A stretch of 64,000 bases of DNA, taken from Thermomonas sp. (GTDB lineage: Bacteria; Pseudomonadota; Gammaproteobacteria; Xanthomonadales; Xanthomonadaceae). The notes below the pieces were generated by a model that saw only the letters and a program-made list of their open reading frames with translations, did not search any database and was not told the origin of the DNA. The DNA is taken from the NCBI RefSeq assembly GCF_025993755.1, contig NZ_JAMQHN010000114.1:1-64000 (forward strand), read 5' to 3'. This document shows, in pieces, positions 1-14,278 of the stretch. The first letter of the stretch is position 1; each line of letters begins with the position of its first letter. Both the position numbers and the translations under genes were made by a program.

Positions 1-899
1 AGGACCACGGTTTCGCGATCGAGCAGTCGCATCACCACCGACTCGCCGTGCGCGGTCGGCACCGTGCTCACGCGCAGGTCGAGTTCCTTGCCCTGCACCC
101 GCGCCACGATCCGCCCGTCCTGCGGCAGTCGGCGCTCGGCGATGTTGAGCTTGGCCATGATCTTGACGCGGCTGATGACCGCCGCAGTCAGGTTGGCCGG
201 CGGGCTTTCGCCTTCCTCCAGCACGCCGTCGATGCGGTAGCGCACCTTCAGCCGGTTCTCGAACGGTTCGATGTGGATGTCGGAGGCGCGCAGCTCGACC
301 GCCCGCTGGACGATCAGGTTCACCAGCCGGATGACCGGCGCCTCCGAAGCCAGATCGCGCAGGCGCTCGACATCGTCGAGGATCTCCTCGCCGCCTTCGG
401 CGCCCTCGACGATGCTGTCCATCGTGCTGCGGCCCTGGCCGTACCAGCGCTCGATCAGTTCGTCGATTTCGGAGCGCGGGCAGACCGCCGGGCGCAGCGC
501 GCGGCCCAGCGCCAGTTCCACCGCTTCGAGAATGTACGGGTCCTGCGGGTCGGCCAGCAGCACGTCGACCCCGTCCGCATCCACGCCCACCGGGACGACG
601 TGGTACTGCTTCATGAACTTCACGCTGAGCGCGAGGTCCTCGGGCGGCAGGTCGGGCAGATCCTTGGTGTTGCGCAGTTCGAGCCCGTATTCGGACGAAC
701 AGGCGACGGCGTGGTCGCGCTCGGAGACCAGCCCGAGCCGCGCCAGCAGGATCAAAAGGTCGCCGCCGTCCTGCTCCTGCAACCGGCGCGCGCTGGCGAG
801 ATCGGCCTCCTTCAGGCGGCCGTACTTGAGCAACTGGGCGATGATGCGTTCTTCCGGGCCCTGCGGGACCTGGACAGAGTCTTCTGCAACGGCGTTCAC
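1..899 (-). CDS. gspE: type II secretion ATPase GspE/XpsE, N-terminal part (runs off left edge)
   Basis: This is the cytoplasmic ATPase that powers the type II secretion pseudopilus. Only the first 299 codons are inside the window. The reading frame shows the N1/N2 region (residues about 10-160, with ERIIAQLLKYGRL near the start), then the start of the secretion-ATPase core with RASDIHIEP at about residue 205, a conserved sequence in GspE/PilB proteins. The Walker A and B boxes lie beyond the edge. I chose GTG at 897-899 because GGAGGGG lies 6 nt upstream and there is no good ATG near the conserved N terminus. It follows purL on the same strand with an 80-nt gap containing a strong hairpin. 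PilB or MshE is the alternative, but the N-terminal sequence favours GspE. Confidence 0.85.
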   Translation of the reverse strand, partial: MNAVAEDSVQVPQGPEERIIAQLLKYGRLKEADLASARRLQEQDGGDLLILLARLGLVSERDHAVACSSEYGLELRNTKDLPDLPPEDLALSVKFMKQYHVVPVGVDADGVDVLLADPQDPYILEAVELALGRALRPAVCPRSEIDELIERWYGQGRSTMDSIVEGAEGGEEILDDVERLRDLASEAPVIRLVNLIVQRAVELRASDIHIEPFENRLKVRYRIDGVLEEGESPPANLTAAVISRVKIMAKLNIAERRLPQDGRIVARVQGKELDLRVSTVPTAHGESVVMRLLDRETVV

Positions 900-955
900 T
901 CGCGCCCCTCCGAGCACCTGCCGCAGACTTTAGCAGGACGGCGGGCGCGCCGGAA

Positions 956-976
956 CCGCAGGCGCCGCGCCTGCGG
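956..976 (-). terminator. GC-rich hairpin after purL
   Basis: A 21-nt near-perfect inverted repeat, CCGCAGGCGC then one base then GCGCCTGCGG when read on the minus strand, starts just 3 nt past the purL stop codon. No T-tract follows, so it may be a rho-assisted terminator or a 3'-end stabiliser. The sequence further downstream (TGCTAAAGT near 927-935) could serve as a separate promoter for gspE, but no clear -35 box is visible. Confidence 0.4.
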
Positions 977-979
977 CCG

Positions 980-4939
<3,960 letters not shown>

Positions 4940-4966
4940 GTCCGGCTTGGCTTTGGGCGGACCCGG

Positions 4967-4972
4967 ATTGTA
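4967..4972 (-). promoter_or_regulatory. candidate -10 box of purL
   Basis: Read on the minus strand, the sequence is GGCTACAATCC, a good TACAAT -10 hexamer. The expected start point is about 20 nt upstream of the purL ATG. No convincing -35 box sits 16-18 nt further upstream, so the call rests on the -10 box and its position. The rest of the 150-nt gap up to position 5089 shows nothing else I recognise. Confidence 0.4.
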
Positions 4973-5089
4973 GCCGAGCCGCGGGCGCCTTGCTCATCGG
5001 CCGCGCCGTCCCCTTGTTCACGGGCGCCGTTCTGGCGGGCGTCCGGACGATGCCCCTCTTCGCCCACTTTCATCTGGCGCGGCAGGCGG

Positions 5090-5710
5090 TCAGGCGGTTT
5101 CGAAGCGGCCCTCGCGCAGGAAACTGGCGGCCTGTCGGGCCGCCGGCTCCGAAAACAGCAGCCCGCTGTGGCTGGCCGGCACCACCACGTGATCCGCCAG
5201 CGCCGGCACCCGGGTTTCCGCGACCGCCACGGTGCCGTCGTGCGGGCCGTCGAATCGCGCCAGCAAACCACCCAGCCCGCGCGGCACGCTGCCGGCGATC
5301 ACGCCGGCCTCGATCCCCTGCGGAATGCGCCCGATACCCGCCTGCAGCAGGTCGCGATTGGAACCCACCAGCCAGTCGCCGGCAGGAATCCGTTTCACCA
5401 CGCCCTGCGCCACGTGGCTGCCGGCCAGCGGACTGCCAAGACAGACGACACGTCCGGCGATCCCGGCGCCCAGCTGCCTGGCCGCACGCAGCGCCAGCAG
5501 CCCGCCCAGACTGTGCGCGACCACGTGCATGCCCGGCCGCGCGGCCCAGGTTTCGGCCAGCCGCGCCACCACCGCGTCGGTGTCCTGCAGCAGGCTGTAA
5601 TAACCGAATTCACGGGGCGCAAAGCCCTGCTCGCGCAGCCGCGCCGCCAGCCAGCACATCGCGATGCTGTGCATCCACAGCCCGTGGACGAGCAGGACTT
5701 CAGTCGCCAT
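5090..5710 (-). CDS. alpha/beta hydrolase
   Basis: A 206-residue alpha/beta hydrolase of unknown substrate. The first strand and oxyanion region read LLVHGLWMHS near residues 5-14, and the nucleophile elbow is AHSLGG, with serine as nucleophile. There is no signal peptide, so it is probably cytoplasmic. I start it at ATG 5708-5710 rather than further upstream because translation there begins directly at the conserved first strand. This ATG lies inside the last codons of the upstream acetyltransferase (11-nt overlap), which suggests translational coupling. The family includes YdeN/RBBP9-like serine hydrolases; a precise role cannot be read from the sequence. Confidence 0.85.
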   Translation of the reverse strand: MATEVLLVHGLWMHSIAMCWLAARLREQGFAPREFGYYSLLQDTDAVVARLAETWAARPGMHVVAHSLGGLLALRAARQLGAGIAGRVVCLGSPLAGSHVAQGVVKRIPAGDWLVGSNRDLLQAGIGRIPQGIEAGVIAGSVPRGLGGLLARFDGPHDGTVAVAETRVPALADHVVVPASHSGLLFSEPAARQAASFLREGRFETA

Positions 5711-6239
5711 TGCCGCGCCCCGCGTCGCCCGGGCGGCGATACATGAACTCGCGATCCTGCTGCTCGCCGACGATGAAGGCATATTCGCCCGCAAACGCGA
5801 AACCGTAGCGGGCGTAGAACCGCTGCGCGCCGAAATTCTCCGACCACACCGAAAGCCACAGCGTGCGCGGGCCCTCGGCCAGCAGCCAGGCCATCGCCGT
5901 GTCCATCAAGGCGCGCCCGAGGCCTTGGTTGCATGCCTCGGCGCGAACGTAGAGCCGCTTGAGTTCGCCGTCACCGGCGCGTACGTCCGGATGCGGCAGC
6001 CCGCAGGGACCGGCCTGCGCGTAGCCGATGGCGCGGCCATCCACCTCGGCCAGCCACAGCGCGCACATCGGATCGGCCAGTACCTTGGCATGGACCGCCG
6101 GCGCGTGGCTCTGGTCGAGGAAGGTGCGCAAGTCCTCGGGCCGGTACAGATGCCCGAAGGTTTCGGTGAAGGTCGTCGCGCCGAGTTCGGCCAGCGTGTC
6201 GGCGTCGGCAAGGGTGGCGCGGCGGATGGTGGCTTCCAT
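5700..6239 (-). CDS. GNAT-family N-acetyltransferase
   Basis: A 179-residue acetyltransferase of the GNAT fold. The N terminus (IRRATLADADTLAEL) is typical. The acetyl-CoA-binding region follows at about residues 108-118, with RAEACNQGLGRALM matching the Q/R-x-x-G-x-G/A loop. The substrate is unknown. ATG 6237-6239 is favoured because the GNAT core begins at once; a GTG 24 nt upstream is possible, but then an AGGAGG sequence would lie inside the gene. The gene overlaps the hydrolase by 11 nt, so the two are probably co-expressed. The 219-nt gap to aspS (6240-6458) shows no gene or clear signal. Confidence 0.85.
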   Translation of the reverse strand: MEATIRRATLADADTLAELGATTFTETFGHLYRPEDLRTFLDQSHAPAVHAKVLADPMCALWLAEVDGRAIGYAQAGPCGLPHPDVRAGDGELKRLYVRAEACNQGLGRALMDTAMAWLLAEGPRTLWLSVWSENFGAQRFYARYGFAFAGEYAFIVGEQQDREFMYRRPGDAGRGNGD

Positions 6240-6458
6240 GGAATGAGCAGGCCTCCTGCGCACACTGTAGCCCGGATGGCTGCAACCAATTCCGAGTCAA
6301 CCCGTCATGCCCACGGTGCACGCAAGCCTGCTGCCCGGCACTGACCGCCCCGCACTGCCAGGAAACCCGCAAGCGCCGCCCGCGGTCGGGGCGCCACGGT
6401 GTCCGCACCGCACGCTCTCATGAGCCCTTCGACGACACTGCGTCGGCATGCACGCCCT

Positions 6459-8222
<1,764 letters not shown>

Positions 8223-8311
8223 GGAAACTCCAGAACCGGATGCCGGCGATCTGCCGGTGGACTGTGTATTTTAGGGCAAACGCGCAACGACCCGGACTTT
8301 CGGAATCCGGA

Positions 8312-8605
8312 TCATTCCCCGCTTGACGACGTTGCCGCCGGCTTGGACTCCGAGGCCGTTTCCTTCTTGCCCTCGGACGTTTTCCCGCCGTCGCCCGCCA
8401 GATTGTGGCGATGCTCGCCCTTGGACTTGAAATCGGTCTCGTACCAGCCCGAACCCGCCAGCCTGAACTGCGGCGCGGTCAGTTCGCGATGCAGCCGACC
8501 CTTTTTGCCGCAGTGTGGGCAGGTGTCCGGATCGACGTCGGACAGCCGCTGCAGGTGATCGAAATGGTGGCCGCAGGCATTGCAGGCGAAGGCGTAAATC
8601 GGCAT
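8312..8605 (-). CDS. FmdB-family zinc-ribbon protein
   Basis: A 97-residue protein with an N-terminal FmdB/CxxC_CXXC_SSSS-type zinc ribbon. Cys8 and Cys11 (ACNACG) and Cys29 and Cys32 (CPHCG) form the metal site. The C-terminal third is charged and Ser/Lys-rich and probably disordered (EGKKETASESKP). The family is thought to have regulatory or metal-binding roles, but its function is not settled. The position just upstream of aspS is conserved in many proteobacteria. A heat-shock-like promoter may precede it at 8645-8671. Confidence 0.85.
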   Translation of the reverse strand: MPIYAFACNACGHHFDHLQRLSDVDPDTCPHCGKKGRLHRELTAPQFRLAGSGWYETDFKSKGEHRHNLAGDGGKTSEGKKETASESKPAATSSSGE

Positions 8606-8644
8606 GGCGGCTCGCGATTTCCAGACAGGGACGAACGGCGCCTA

Positions 8645-8671
8645 CCTTGGGGCGACTTCGGAATTTTCAAG
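8645..8671 (-). promoter_or_regulatory. candidate sigma-32-like promoter upstream of the FmdB gene
   Basis: On the minus strand CTTGAA (8666-8671) is followed after 13 nt by CCCCAAGG (8645-8652). This is close to the heat-shock consensus CTTGAA / CCCCATNT in both sequence and spacing. The predicted start lies about 33 nt before the ATG. It is a visual match only. The rest of the 162-nt gap (8606-8767) contains nothing I recognise. Confidence 0.3.
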
Positions 8672-8767
8672 CGCAGGATGACCGGCAGTCCGAAGATCAG
8701 GGTGAGGTACGCGAATTCATGCCGCATCGGCCAAGACCAACCGACAAAACCACGGGAACTGCCGACA

Positions 8768-10630
8768 TCAGCCGCCATACAACGCCAGCAACTCGCTCTC
8801 GGCCGCATCCAGCTCGGCGCGCAACTGCATCTGTTCGCGGGCAAGATCGGCGATCCTGCCGGGATCCGAACTGTTCTCCGGCTCCACCATCCTGGCCTCG
8901 CAGTCCGCCAATTTGCCTTCCAGTCGCGCCACCCGCTCTTCGGCCTTCTGAAGTTTGTGCGGATTGATTTTCGGCTTGGCGAACGCGACCACGACGGGCG
9001 CGGGCGATACGATCTCCGCGGCCTTCTTCGGCGCCGGCGTCCCGGGATTGTCGCTGCCCGGACGCGAACGCAGCCACGCGGCATATTCGTCCAGATCGCC
9101 ATCGAAGGGCTCGACCTTGCCACCGGCCACACGCCAATAGCCGTCGCACACCAGCCCGATCAAATGGCGGTCGTGGCTGACCAGCACGATCGCGCCGTCG
9201 AAATCGGACAGCGCCTCGGCCAGCGCCTCGCGCATGTCGAGGTCAAGGTGGTTGGTGGGCTCGTCCAGCAGCAGTACGTTGGGGCGGCGCCAGGCCAGCA
9301 GTGCCAGCGCCAGCCGCGCTTTCTCGCCGCCGCTGAAGGTGTCGATGGATTCGAAGGCGCGGTCGCCGGGGAAGTTCCATTTGCCGAGAAAATCACGCAG
9401 CACCTGATTGGGCGCATCGGCGTCGAGTTTGCGCAAATGATCCAGGGGCGAAGTGCCGGCCACCAGCGATTCCACCGTGTGCTGGGCGAAATAGCCGATG
9501 CGCAGGTCCGGATGCGCCTTGCGCTCGCCGGCCATCGGCGGCAGGTCACCGACCAGCGTCTTGACCAGGGTGGACTTGCCGGCACCGTTGGGACCCAGCA
9601 GGCCGATGCGGTCACCGGACTCCAGCCCGAATTCCACGCCTCCCAGAATCCGCGCGTTGGGCCCATAGCCGGCGTCCACGGCATGCAGCGACAGCAACGA
9701 AGTGGGTAGCCGAAGCGGCACGGGCAGGTCAATCCGCAGCGCGCGCTCGGCGCGCACCGCCTCGGTGCCGGCCAGCTTGGCCAGGCGCTTGATCCGCGAC
9801 TGCGCCTGCCGCGCCTTGCTGGCCTTGGCCTTGAAGCGGTCGATGAAGCTCTGCAGATGGGCGCGTTCGGCCTGTTCCTTGTCGTGCGCGATCTGCTGCT
9901 GGCGCAGGTGTTCGGCGCGCTGGCGCTCGAAATCGGTGTAGTTGCCCGCATACAGCTTCGCCGTGCCGTCGTGCAGATGCAGGATGTGGGTCGTCACGTT
10001 GTCGAGGAATTCGCGGTCGTGCGAGATCACCAGCAGGGTGCCGTCATAGCGCTTGAGCCACTCCTCCAGCCACACCACGGCATCCAGATCGAGGTGGTTG
10101 GTGGGCTCGTCCAGCAGCAGCAGGTCCGAAGGCGTCATCAGCGCACGCGCCACGTTCAGGCGCACCCGCCAGCCGCCGGAGAAGTCCGCTACCGCCTTTT
10201 CATGCACCTCGGCCGGAAATCCCAACCCATGCAGCAGCCGGCCGGCGCGCGCGGTGCCGTCGTAGCCATTCACTTCCTCCAGCCGCTGGTGCGCCTCGGC
10301 CACCGCCTCCCAATCTTCGTTGGCAAACGCATTGGCTTCCATCTGGATGGCGGCGTGCACGGCGGCATCGCCGGACAGCACGAAGTCGATCGCCGGGTCG
10401 GGTAACGTCGGAGTCTCCTGCGCCACTGCGGCAATCCGCGCTTTCCCGGGCAGTTCCAGGTCGCCCTTGTCGGGCTCCAGCGCGCCCAGCAAGGTGGCGA
10501 ACAGCGACGATTTGCCGGCGCCGTTGCGACCTACCACGCCCACCCGCCAGCCAGCGTGCAGGGTCAGATCAACATTGGACAGCAGCAGGCGTTCGCCCCT
10601 GCGCAGGGCGAAATTGCGGAAGGAAATCAT
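8768..10630 (-). CDS. ABC-F ATPase (YheS/Uup-like)
   Basis: A 620-residue soluble protein with two ABC ATPase domains and no membrane part, the layout of ABC-F proteins that act on the ribosome. Walker A boxes are GRNGAGKSS (about residue 35) and GPNGAGKST (about 346). Signatures FSGGWRVRL and FSGGEKARL and two LLLDEPTNHLDL Walker B boxes complete the sites. The charged linker between the domains (residues about 240-300) corresponds to the P-site tRNA interaction motif. The C terminus, from residue 560, is a charged, probably coiled-coil tail (LQKAEERVARLEGKL). The overall layout is closest to YheS. There is no sign that it is a dedicated antibiotic resistance variant. Confidence 0.92.
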   Translation of the reverse strand: MISFRNFALRRGERLLLSNVDLTLHAGWRVGVVGRNGAGKSSLFATLLGALEPDKGDLELPGKARIAAVAQETPTLPDPAIDFVLSGDAAVHAAIQMEANAFANEDWEAVAEAHQRLEEVNGYDGTARAGRLLHGLGFPAEVHEKAVADFSGGWRVRLNVARALMTPSDLLLLDEPTNHLDLDAVVWLEEWLKRYDGTLLVISHDREFLDNVTTHILHLHDGTAKLYAGNYTDFERQRAEHLRQQQIAHDKEQAERAHLQSFIDRFKAKASKARQAQSRIKRLAKLAGTEAVRAERALRIDLPVPLRLPTSLLSLHAVDAGYGPNARILGGVEFGLESGDRIGLLGPNGAGKSTLVKTLVGDLPPMAGERKAHPDLRIGYFAQHTVESLVAGTSPLDHLRKLDADAPNQVLRDFLGKWNFPGDRAFESIDTFSGGEKARLALALLAWRRPNVLLLDEPTNHLDLDMREALAEALSDFDGAIVLVSHDRHLIGLVCDGYWRVAGGKVEPFDGDLDEYAAWLRSRPGSDNPGTPAPKKAAEIVSPAPVVVAFAKPKINPHKLQKAEERVARLEGKLADCEARMVEPENSSDPGRIADLAREQMQLRAELDAAESELLALYGG

Positions 10631-10677
10631 CGGCGGATTTTACGATGCCCGACCGCCGCCCCGCCGCATGGCGAAGA

Positions 10678-12315
10678 TCAATGCCCGGGTTCGAGTTCCG
10701 GCTCGGGCAGATCGGCCGGCACCACCGCATCGGGACGGGCGATCTTGTACATCTCCCAGGCAATCGTGCGCGACAAGGCATGGCGGTCATTGCCCACTGT
10801 ATACAGGTCGAAATGGGTGCGACCGGGCAGGAAGCGGAAGCCGGTTTTCGCTCCGACCGAGCGCATCGCCGCCTCGAGGCGACGCGCGCCGCCATCGAGA
10901 TAGAACGTGTCGGCCGTGCCGACGATCAGGTGAATCCTGCCATCCAGGTCGGGTTTCAGCGTGTTCCAGTCGCGAGTGACGATGTGCGAAATGTCGTAGT
11001 GGTCGCGCCAGTAGGCGGCCACCGCCGGATCTACCGCGCCAGTACGGCGATCGAACATCGGCACCGGCCGGCCATCGGCGCCGCGCGGCGAGAATACCCA
11101 TTCGAACGAGGCCATCTGCCCGCCGTAGGGACCCGTCACCGCCTCGATTCTTGCGAATTGTTCGAAGGTCGCCACCACTTTGCCATCCATGCGCACCAGC
11201 GGGATTGCCGAACCGTCGGCGCGGCGATACACGTTGGCGTTAGGCGCGTACAGATCGGCGCCAGTGAAGTCATGGAAATCGCTTGAATCCGGTGCGGTCG
11301 GCCAACTGCCGCCGAAGACTTTCGGATAGCGCACCTGCAGCCACAGTGCCGCCCAGCCGCCCGAGGAATGGCCGGTGACGAAACGGCTCGCGGGCTCGCC
11401 GTCGGTGCGGTATTCGCGATCGATCTGCGGAATCAGTTCCTCGGTCAGCGCCGCGCCCCACGGGCCGTTGTTGACCGAATCGGCGAACTCGTGGGTGCCG
11501 GTGGCGCTGGATTCGTCGAGAAACACCCAGAGCATCGGCGGGTCGTCGCCATTGGCCATGCCGGTGAACGCGGCGACGGCGGGAAACAGCGACCGGCTCA
11601 GGTTGCCGCCAAACCCGTGGGTCCAGTACACGACCGGATACCTGCCGTTGCCATCCGCATACCCGGGCGGCAGTACCACCCATCCACGCATGTGGATCGG
11701 TCGCCCCCAGAATGCCGTGAGCTTCTCGCTGACGAAATCCAGCTTCCGGATGTGCGGCTTCGCCGACGCAATCATGGCCCGCATTTCTTCCGGCGCGCCC
11801 GGCGGCAGCGCCCATGGGTCCGATGGCGCGCTGGATCTCTGGTCGAGCAGAAGCAGCGGCAGGCCACGACCGTTGCCCAAGGCGATCTTCATCGGTTTGC
11901 TGGCGATGTCGTCGCTGGAACCGCCGTAGTTGTTGTCGCGGGCGGTATCGAGCACCGCCTGGATGTAGTACTCGCCCGCAGGCAGCTCGGACAGCGCGGT
12001 TGGATAACTCTGCGCCGAGGCATCGACCACCAGAGGTTGTCCCGGTGCCAACCATGCCACGTCCATGCCGATGATGGTGCCCGTGACACCGCCGAACGGG
12101 CTCATCGAAACCGCCCGCACCACGCCGTCGCGGGCATTTCTTTCGGCCACACCGGCGGGCTGCAGATTGACCAGCAACCGACCCGAAGCCGCCGCGCCGC
12201 CCGATGGAATTTCAACCCGCAGCGGCTCCGCGGCCTGATCGGCACAAGCCTGCACGGATGGCAACACGCACAGCAAGACAGTCAGCAGCAGGCTGCGCAG
12301 GGACGGCTGGATCAT
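10678..12315 (-). CDS. exported esterase-like alpha/beta hydrolase
   Basis: A 545-residue secreted protein. The N terminus has a signal peptide (RSLLLTVLLCVLPSVQACA) with a likely cleavage site around residue 22; the Cys near the cut gives a weak lipoprotein alternative. The C-terminal half is a putative-esterase (PF00756, Esterase D/enterochelin esterase-like) domain: YWTHGFGG oxyanion region, nucleophile elbow GHSSGG at about residue 316, and a candidate catalytic His in GRTHFD near residue 499. The substrate is unknown. ATG 12313-12315 is chosen because GGAGG lies 6 nt upstream and the signal peptide starts there. It faces the Kef-type antiporter gene across 122 nt. Confidence 0.85.
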   Translation of the reverse strand: MIQPSLRSLLLTVLLCVLPSVQACADQAAEPLRVEIPSGGAAASGRLLVNLQPAGVAERNARDGVVRAVSMSPFGGVTGTIIGMDVAWLAPGQPLVVDASAQSYPTALSELPAGEYYIQAVLDTARDNNYGGSSDDIASKPMKIALGNGRGLPLLLLDQRSSAPSDPWALPPGAPEEMRAMIASAKPHIRKLDFVSEKLTAFWGRPIHMRGWVVLPPGYADGNGRYPVVYWTHGFGGNLSRSLFPAVAAFTGMANGDDPPMLWVFLDESSATGTHEFADSVNNGPWGAALTEELIPQIDREYRTDGEPASRFVTGHSSGGWAALWLQVRYPKVFGGSWPTAPDSSDFHDFTGADLYAPNANVYRRADGSAIPLVRMDGKVVATFEQFARIEAVTGPYGGQMASFEWVFSPRGADGRPVPMFDRRTGAVDPAVAAYWRDHYDISHIVTRDWNTLKPDLDGRIHLIVGTADTFYLDGGARRLEAAMRSVGAKTGFRFLPGRTHFDLYTVGNDRHALSRTIAWEMYKIARPDAVVPADLPEPELEPGH

Positions 12316-12437
12316 GGCGACCTCCGCAAGGGAATGTGGCGAGTATGCATCGCTTCGGAGCCCAACATGATCGAAATCTAGACCTGTCCCCGTCGCAAAC
12401 CGTGCGAAACTGGTCGCACTGCCACTTTGGACGCCGC

Positions 12438-14141
12438 ATGCAGCATCACACCTCGCTGATCGCCATCCTCGTGTACGGATTCGTGCTCGCGTTCGCGCTG
12501 GGCGCGTTGGCAAACCGCTTGCGGCTGTCGCCGCTGGTGGGCTACCTGCTGGCGGGAGTGCTGGCCGGGCCGTTCACGCCCGGCTTCGTCGGCGATGCGG
12601 AACTGGCACCGCAGTTGGCCGAAATCGGCGTGATCCTGCTGATGTTCGGCGTCGGCCTGCACTTCTCGCTGCGCGACCTGATGTCGGTGAAGAACATCGC
12701 CATCCCCGGCGCGATCGCCCAGACCGCGGTCGCCACCGGGCTGGGCTGGGGGCTGGCCGAACTGATGGGCTGGCGCCACATCGAGGGCATCATTTTCGGC
12801 TTTTCGCTGGCCACCGCCAGCACCGTGGTGCTACTGCGGGCGATGGAAGAGCGGCGCCTGCTCGACACCCGGCGCGGCAAGATCGCGGTCGGCTGGCTGA
12901 TCGTGGAGGACCTGGCCTGCGTGGTCGCGCTGGTGCTGATCCCCGCCTTCGCTGGCGCGCTCGGCGGCGGCGAGGCGGCCGGCCCGGCCGAGATCGGCAA
13001 GGCGCTGGCGATCACGCTCGGCAAGGTCGCGGCGTTCGTTGCCTTCATGCTGGTGGTCGGGCGCAAGGCGATCCCGTGGGTGCTGGAGCGCATCGCCGGC
13101 ACCGGCTCGCGCGAGCTGTTCACGCTGGCCGTGCTGTCGATCGCGATGGGCGTGGCGTTCGGCTCGGCGGAGCTGTTCGGCGTGAGCTTCGCGCTGGGCG
13201 CGTTCTTCGCCGGCATGCTGCTCAACGAATCGGAGTTCAGCCATCAGGCGGCCAATGATTCGCTGCCGATGCGCGACGCCTTCGCGGTGCTGTTCTTCGT
13301 CTCTGTGGGCATGCTGTTCGATCCGCACATCCTGGTCCAGCATCCGCTGCAGGTGCTGGCCACCACGCTGATCATCGTGTTCGGCAAATCGGCGGCGGCC
13401 TACGCCATCGTGCGCCTGTTCGGCCACCCGAACGCCACCGCGCTCACCATTTCCACCAGCCTCGCCCAGATCGGCGAATTCGCTTTCATCATCGCCGGGC
13501 TCGGCCTGTCGCTGAAGATCCTGCCCAAGGACGGCCTCGACCTGGTGCTGGCCGGGGCGCTGATCACGATCATGCTCAACCCGCTGCTGTTCATGGCGCT
13601 GGACCGCTGGCAGGCGCGCCAGGAAGCCGTCTCTCCCGGCACAGCGCCAAACCCGCACGCAGATGAACCCACCGTCGATCCGATCACCGCCAACGACCAC
13701 ATCATCGTGGTGGGATACGGCCGCGTCGGCCGCCAGTTGGCGCACCTGCTGCACGACCGCGGGCTGCCGGTGGTGGTGGTCGAACACGACGCCGACCGGG
13801 TGACCGCCGCGCGCGCCAGCGGGCTGGCCACCGTGCGCGGCAACATTGCCAACGCGCGGGTGATGCAGGAGACCGCGCCCGAGCGCGCGAAGCTGGCGAT
13901 CTTCGCCATGCCGCAGGCGCTGGAAGCCGGCGAGGCGATCGAGCGCCTGAAGGCGGCCAACCCCGGCATCAGCGTGCTGTCGCGCGCGCACAGCGAAGCC
14001 GAGGTCAAGCACCTGCTGGCGCACGGCGCCGATGCGGCCGTGCTGGCCGAACGCGAACTGGCCTACTCGCTGCGCGACATGGTGCTGGCCATGCCGCCCT
14101 GGCGCGCGCCGCGCCAGCCGGCCGACGCCACCGCGGCCTGA
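12438..14141 (+). CDS. Kef/YbaL-type monovalent cation:proton antiporter
   Basis: A 567-residue inner-membrane CPA2 antiporter. The first 390 residues form about 12 hydrophobic helices, beginning IAILVYGFVLAFALGAL. After a short hydrophilic linker a TrkA-N (RCK) domain starts near residue 418, with the Rossmann motif IVVGYGRVGRQ that binds NAD(H) or nucleotides. The length and order match E. coli YbaL more closely than KefB/KefC, since there is no adjacent KefF/KefG oxidoreductase. The likely role is K+ or Na+ efflux in exchange for protons. ATG at 12438 is chosen because the first membrane helix follows it directly; no strong ribosome site is visible. Confidence 0.9.
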   Translation: MQHHTSLIAILVYGFVLAFALGALANRLRLSPLVGYLLAGVLAGPFTPGFVGDAELAPQLAEIGVILLMFGVGLHFSLRDLMSVKNIAIPGAIAQTAVATGLGWGLAELMGWRHIEGIIFGFSLATASTVVLLRAMEERRLLDTRRGKIAVGWLIVEDLACVVALVLIPAFAGALGGGEAAGPAEIGKALAITLGKVAAFVAFMLVVGRKAIPWVLERIAGTGSRELFTLAVLSIAMGVAFGSAELFGVSFALGAFFAGMLLNESEFSHQAANDSLPMRDAFAVLFFVSVGMLFDPHILVQHPLQVLATTLIIVFGKSAAAYAIVRLFGHPNATALTISTSLAQIGEFAFIIAGLGLSLKILPKDGLDLVLAGALITIMLNPLLFMALDRWQARQEAVSPGTAPNPHADEPTVDPITANDHIIVVGYGRVGRQLAHLLHDRGLPVVVVEHDADRVTAARASGLATVRGNIANARVMQETAPERAKLAIFAMPQALEAGEAIERLKAANPGISVLSRAHSEAEVKHLLAHGADAAVLAERELAYSLRDMVLAMPPWRAPRQPADATAA

Positions 14142-14160
14142 CCCCGCTCCGCGCCGCGGC

Positions 14161-14174
14161 GCATGCCGGCATGC
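14161..14174. terminator. palindromic hairpin after the antiporter gene
   Basis: GCATGCCGGCATGC is a perfect 14-bp palindrome 20 nt after the antiporter stop codon. It may act as a transcript end or a protein-binding site; no T-tract follows. The rest of the 137-nt gap to metY contains a TTAAAGT stretch near 14218-14224 that could be a weak -10 box, and no riboswitch that I recognise. Confidence 0.3.
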
Positions 14175-14278
14175 CCGATCGTCACCTGCGCCCACCCGCA
14201 CGCGCCGCCCGCGGCGGTTAAAGTCCGTTGGCACACCGGGCTGCTTCCCGCCCGGCGCCCGACCCCACGAGGCATCCC

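Noticed and set aside
14142..14278. SAM or cobalamin riboswitch upstream of metY
   Set aside because: The gap is short and GC-rich, and I see no conserved core of a SAM or B12 element.
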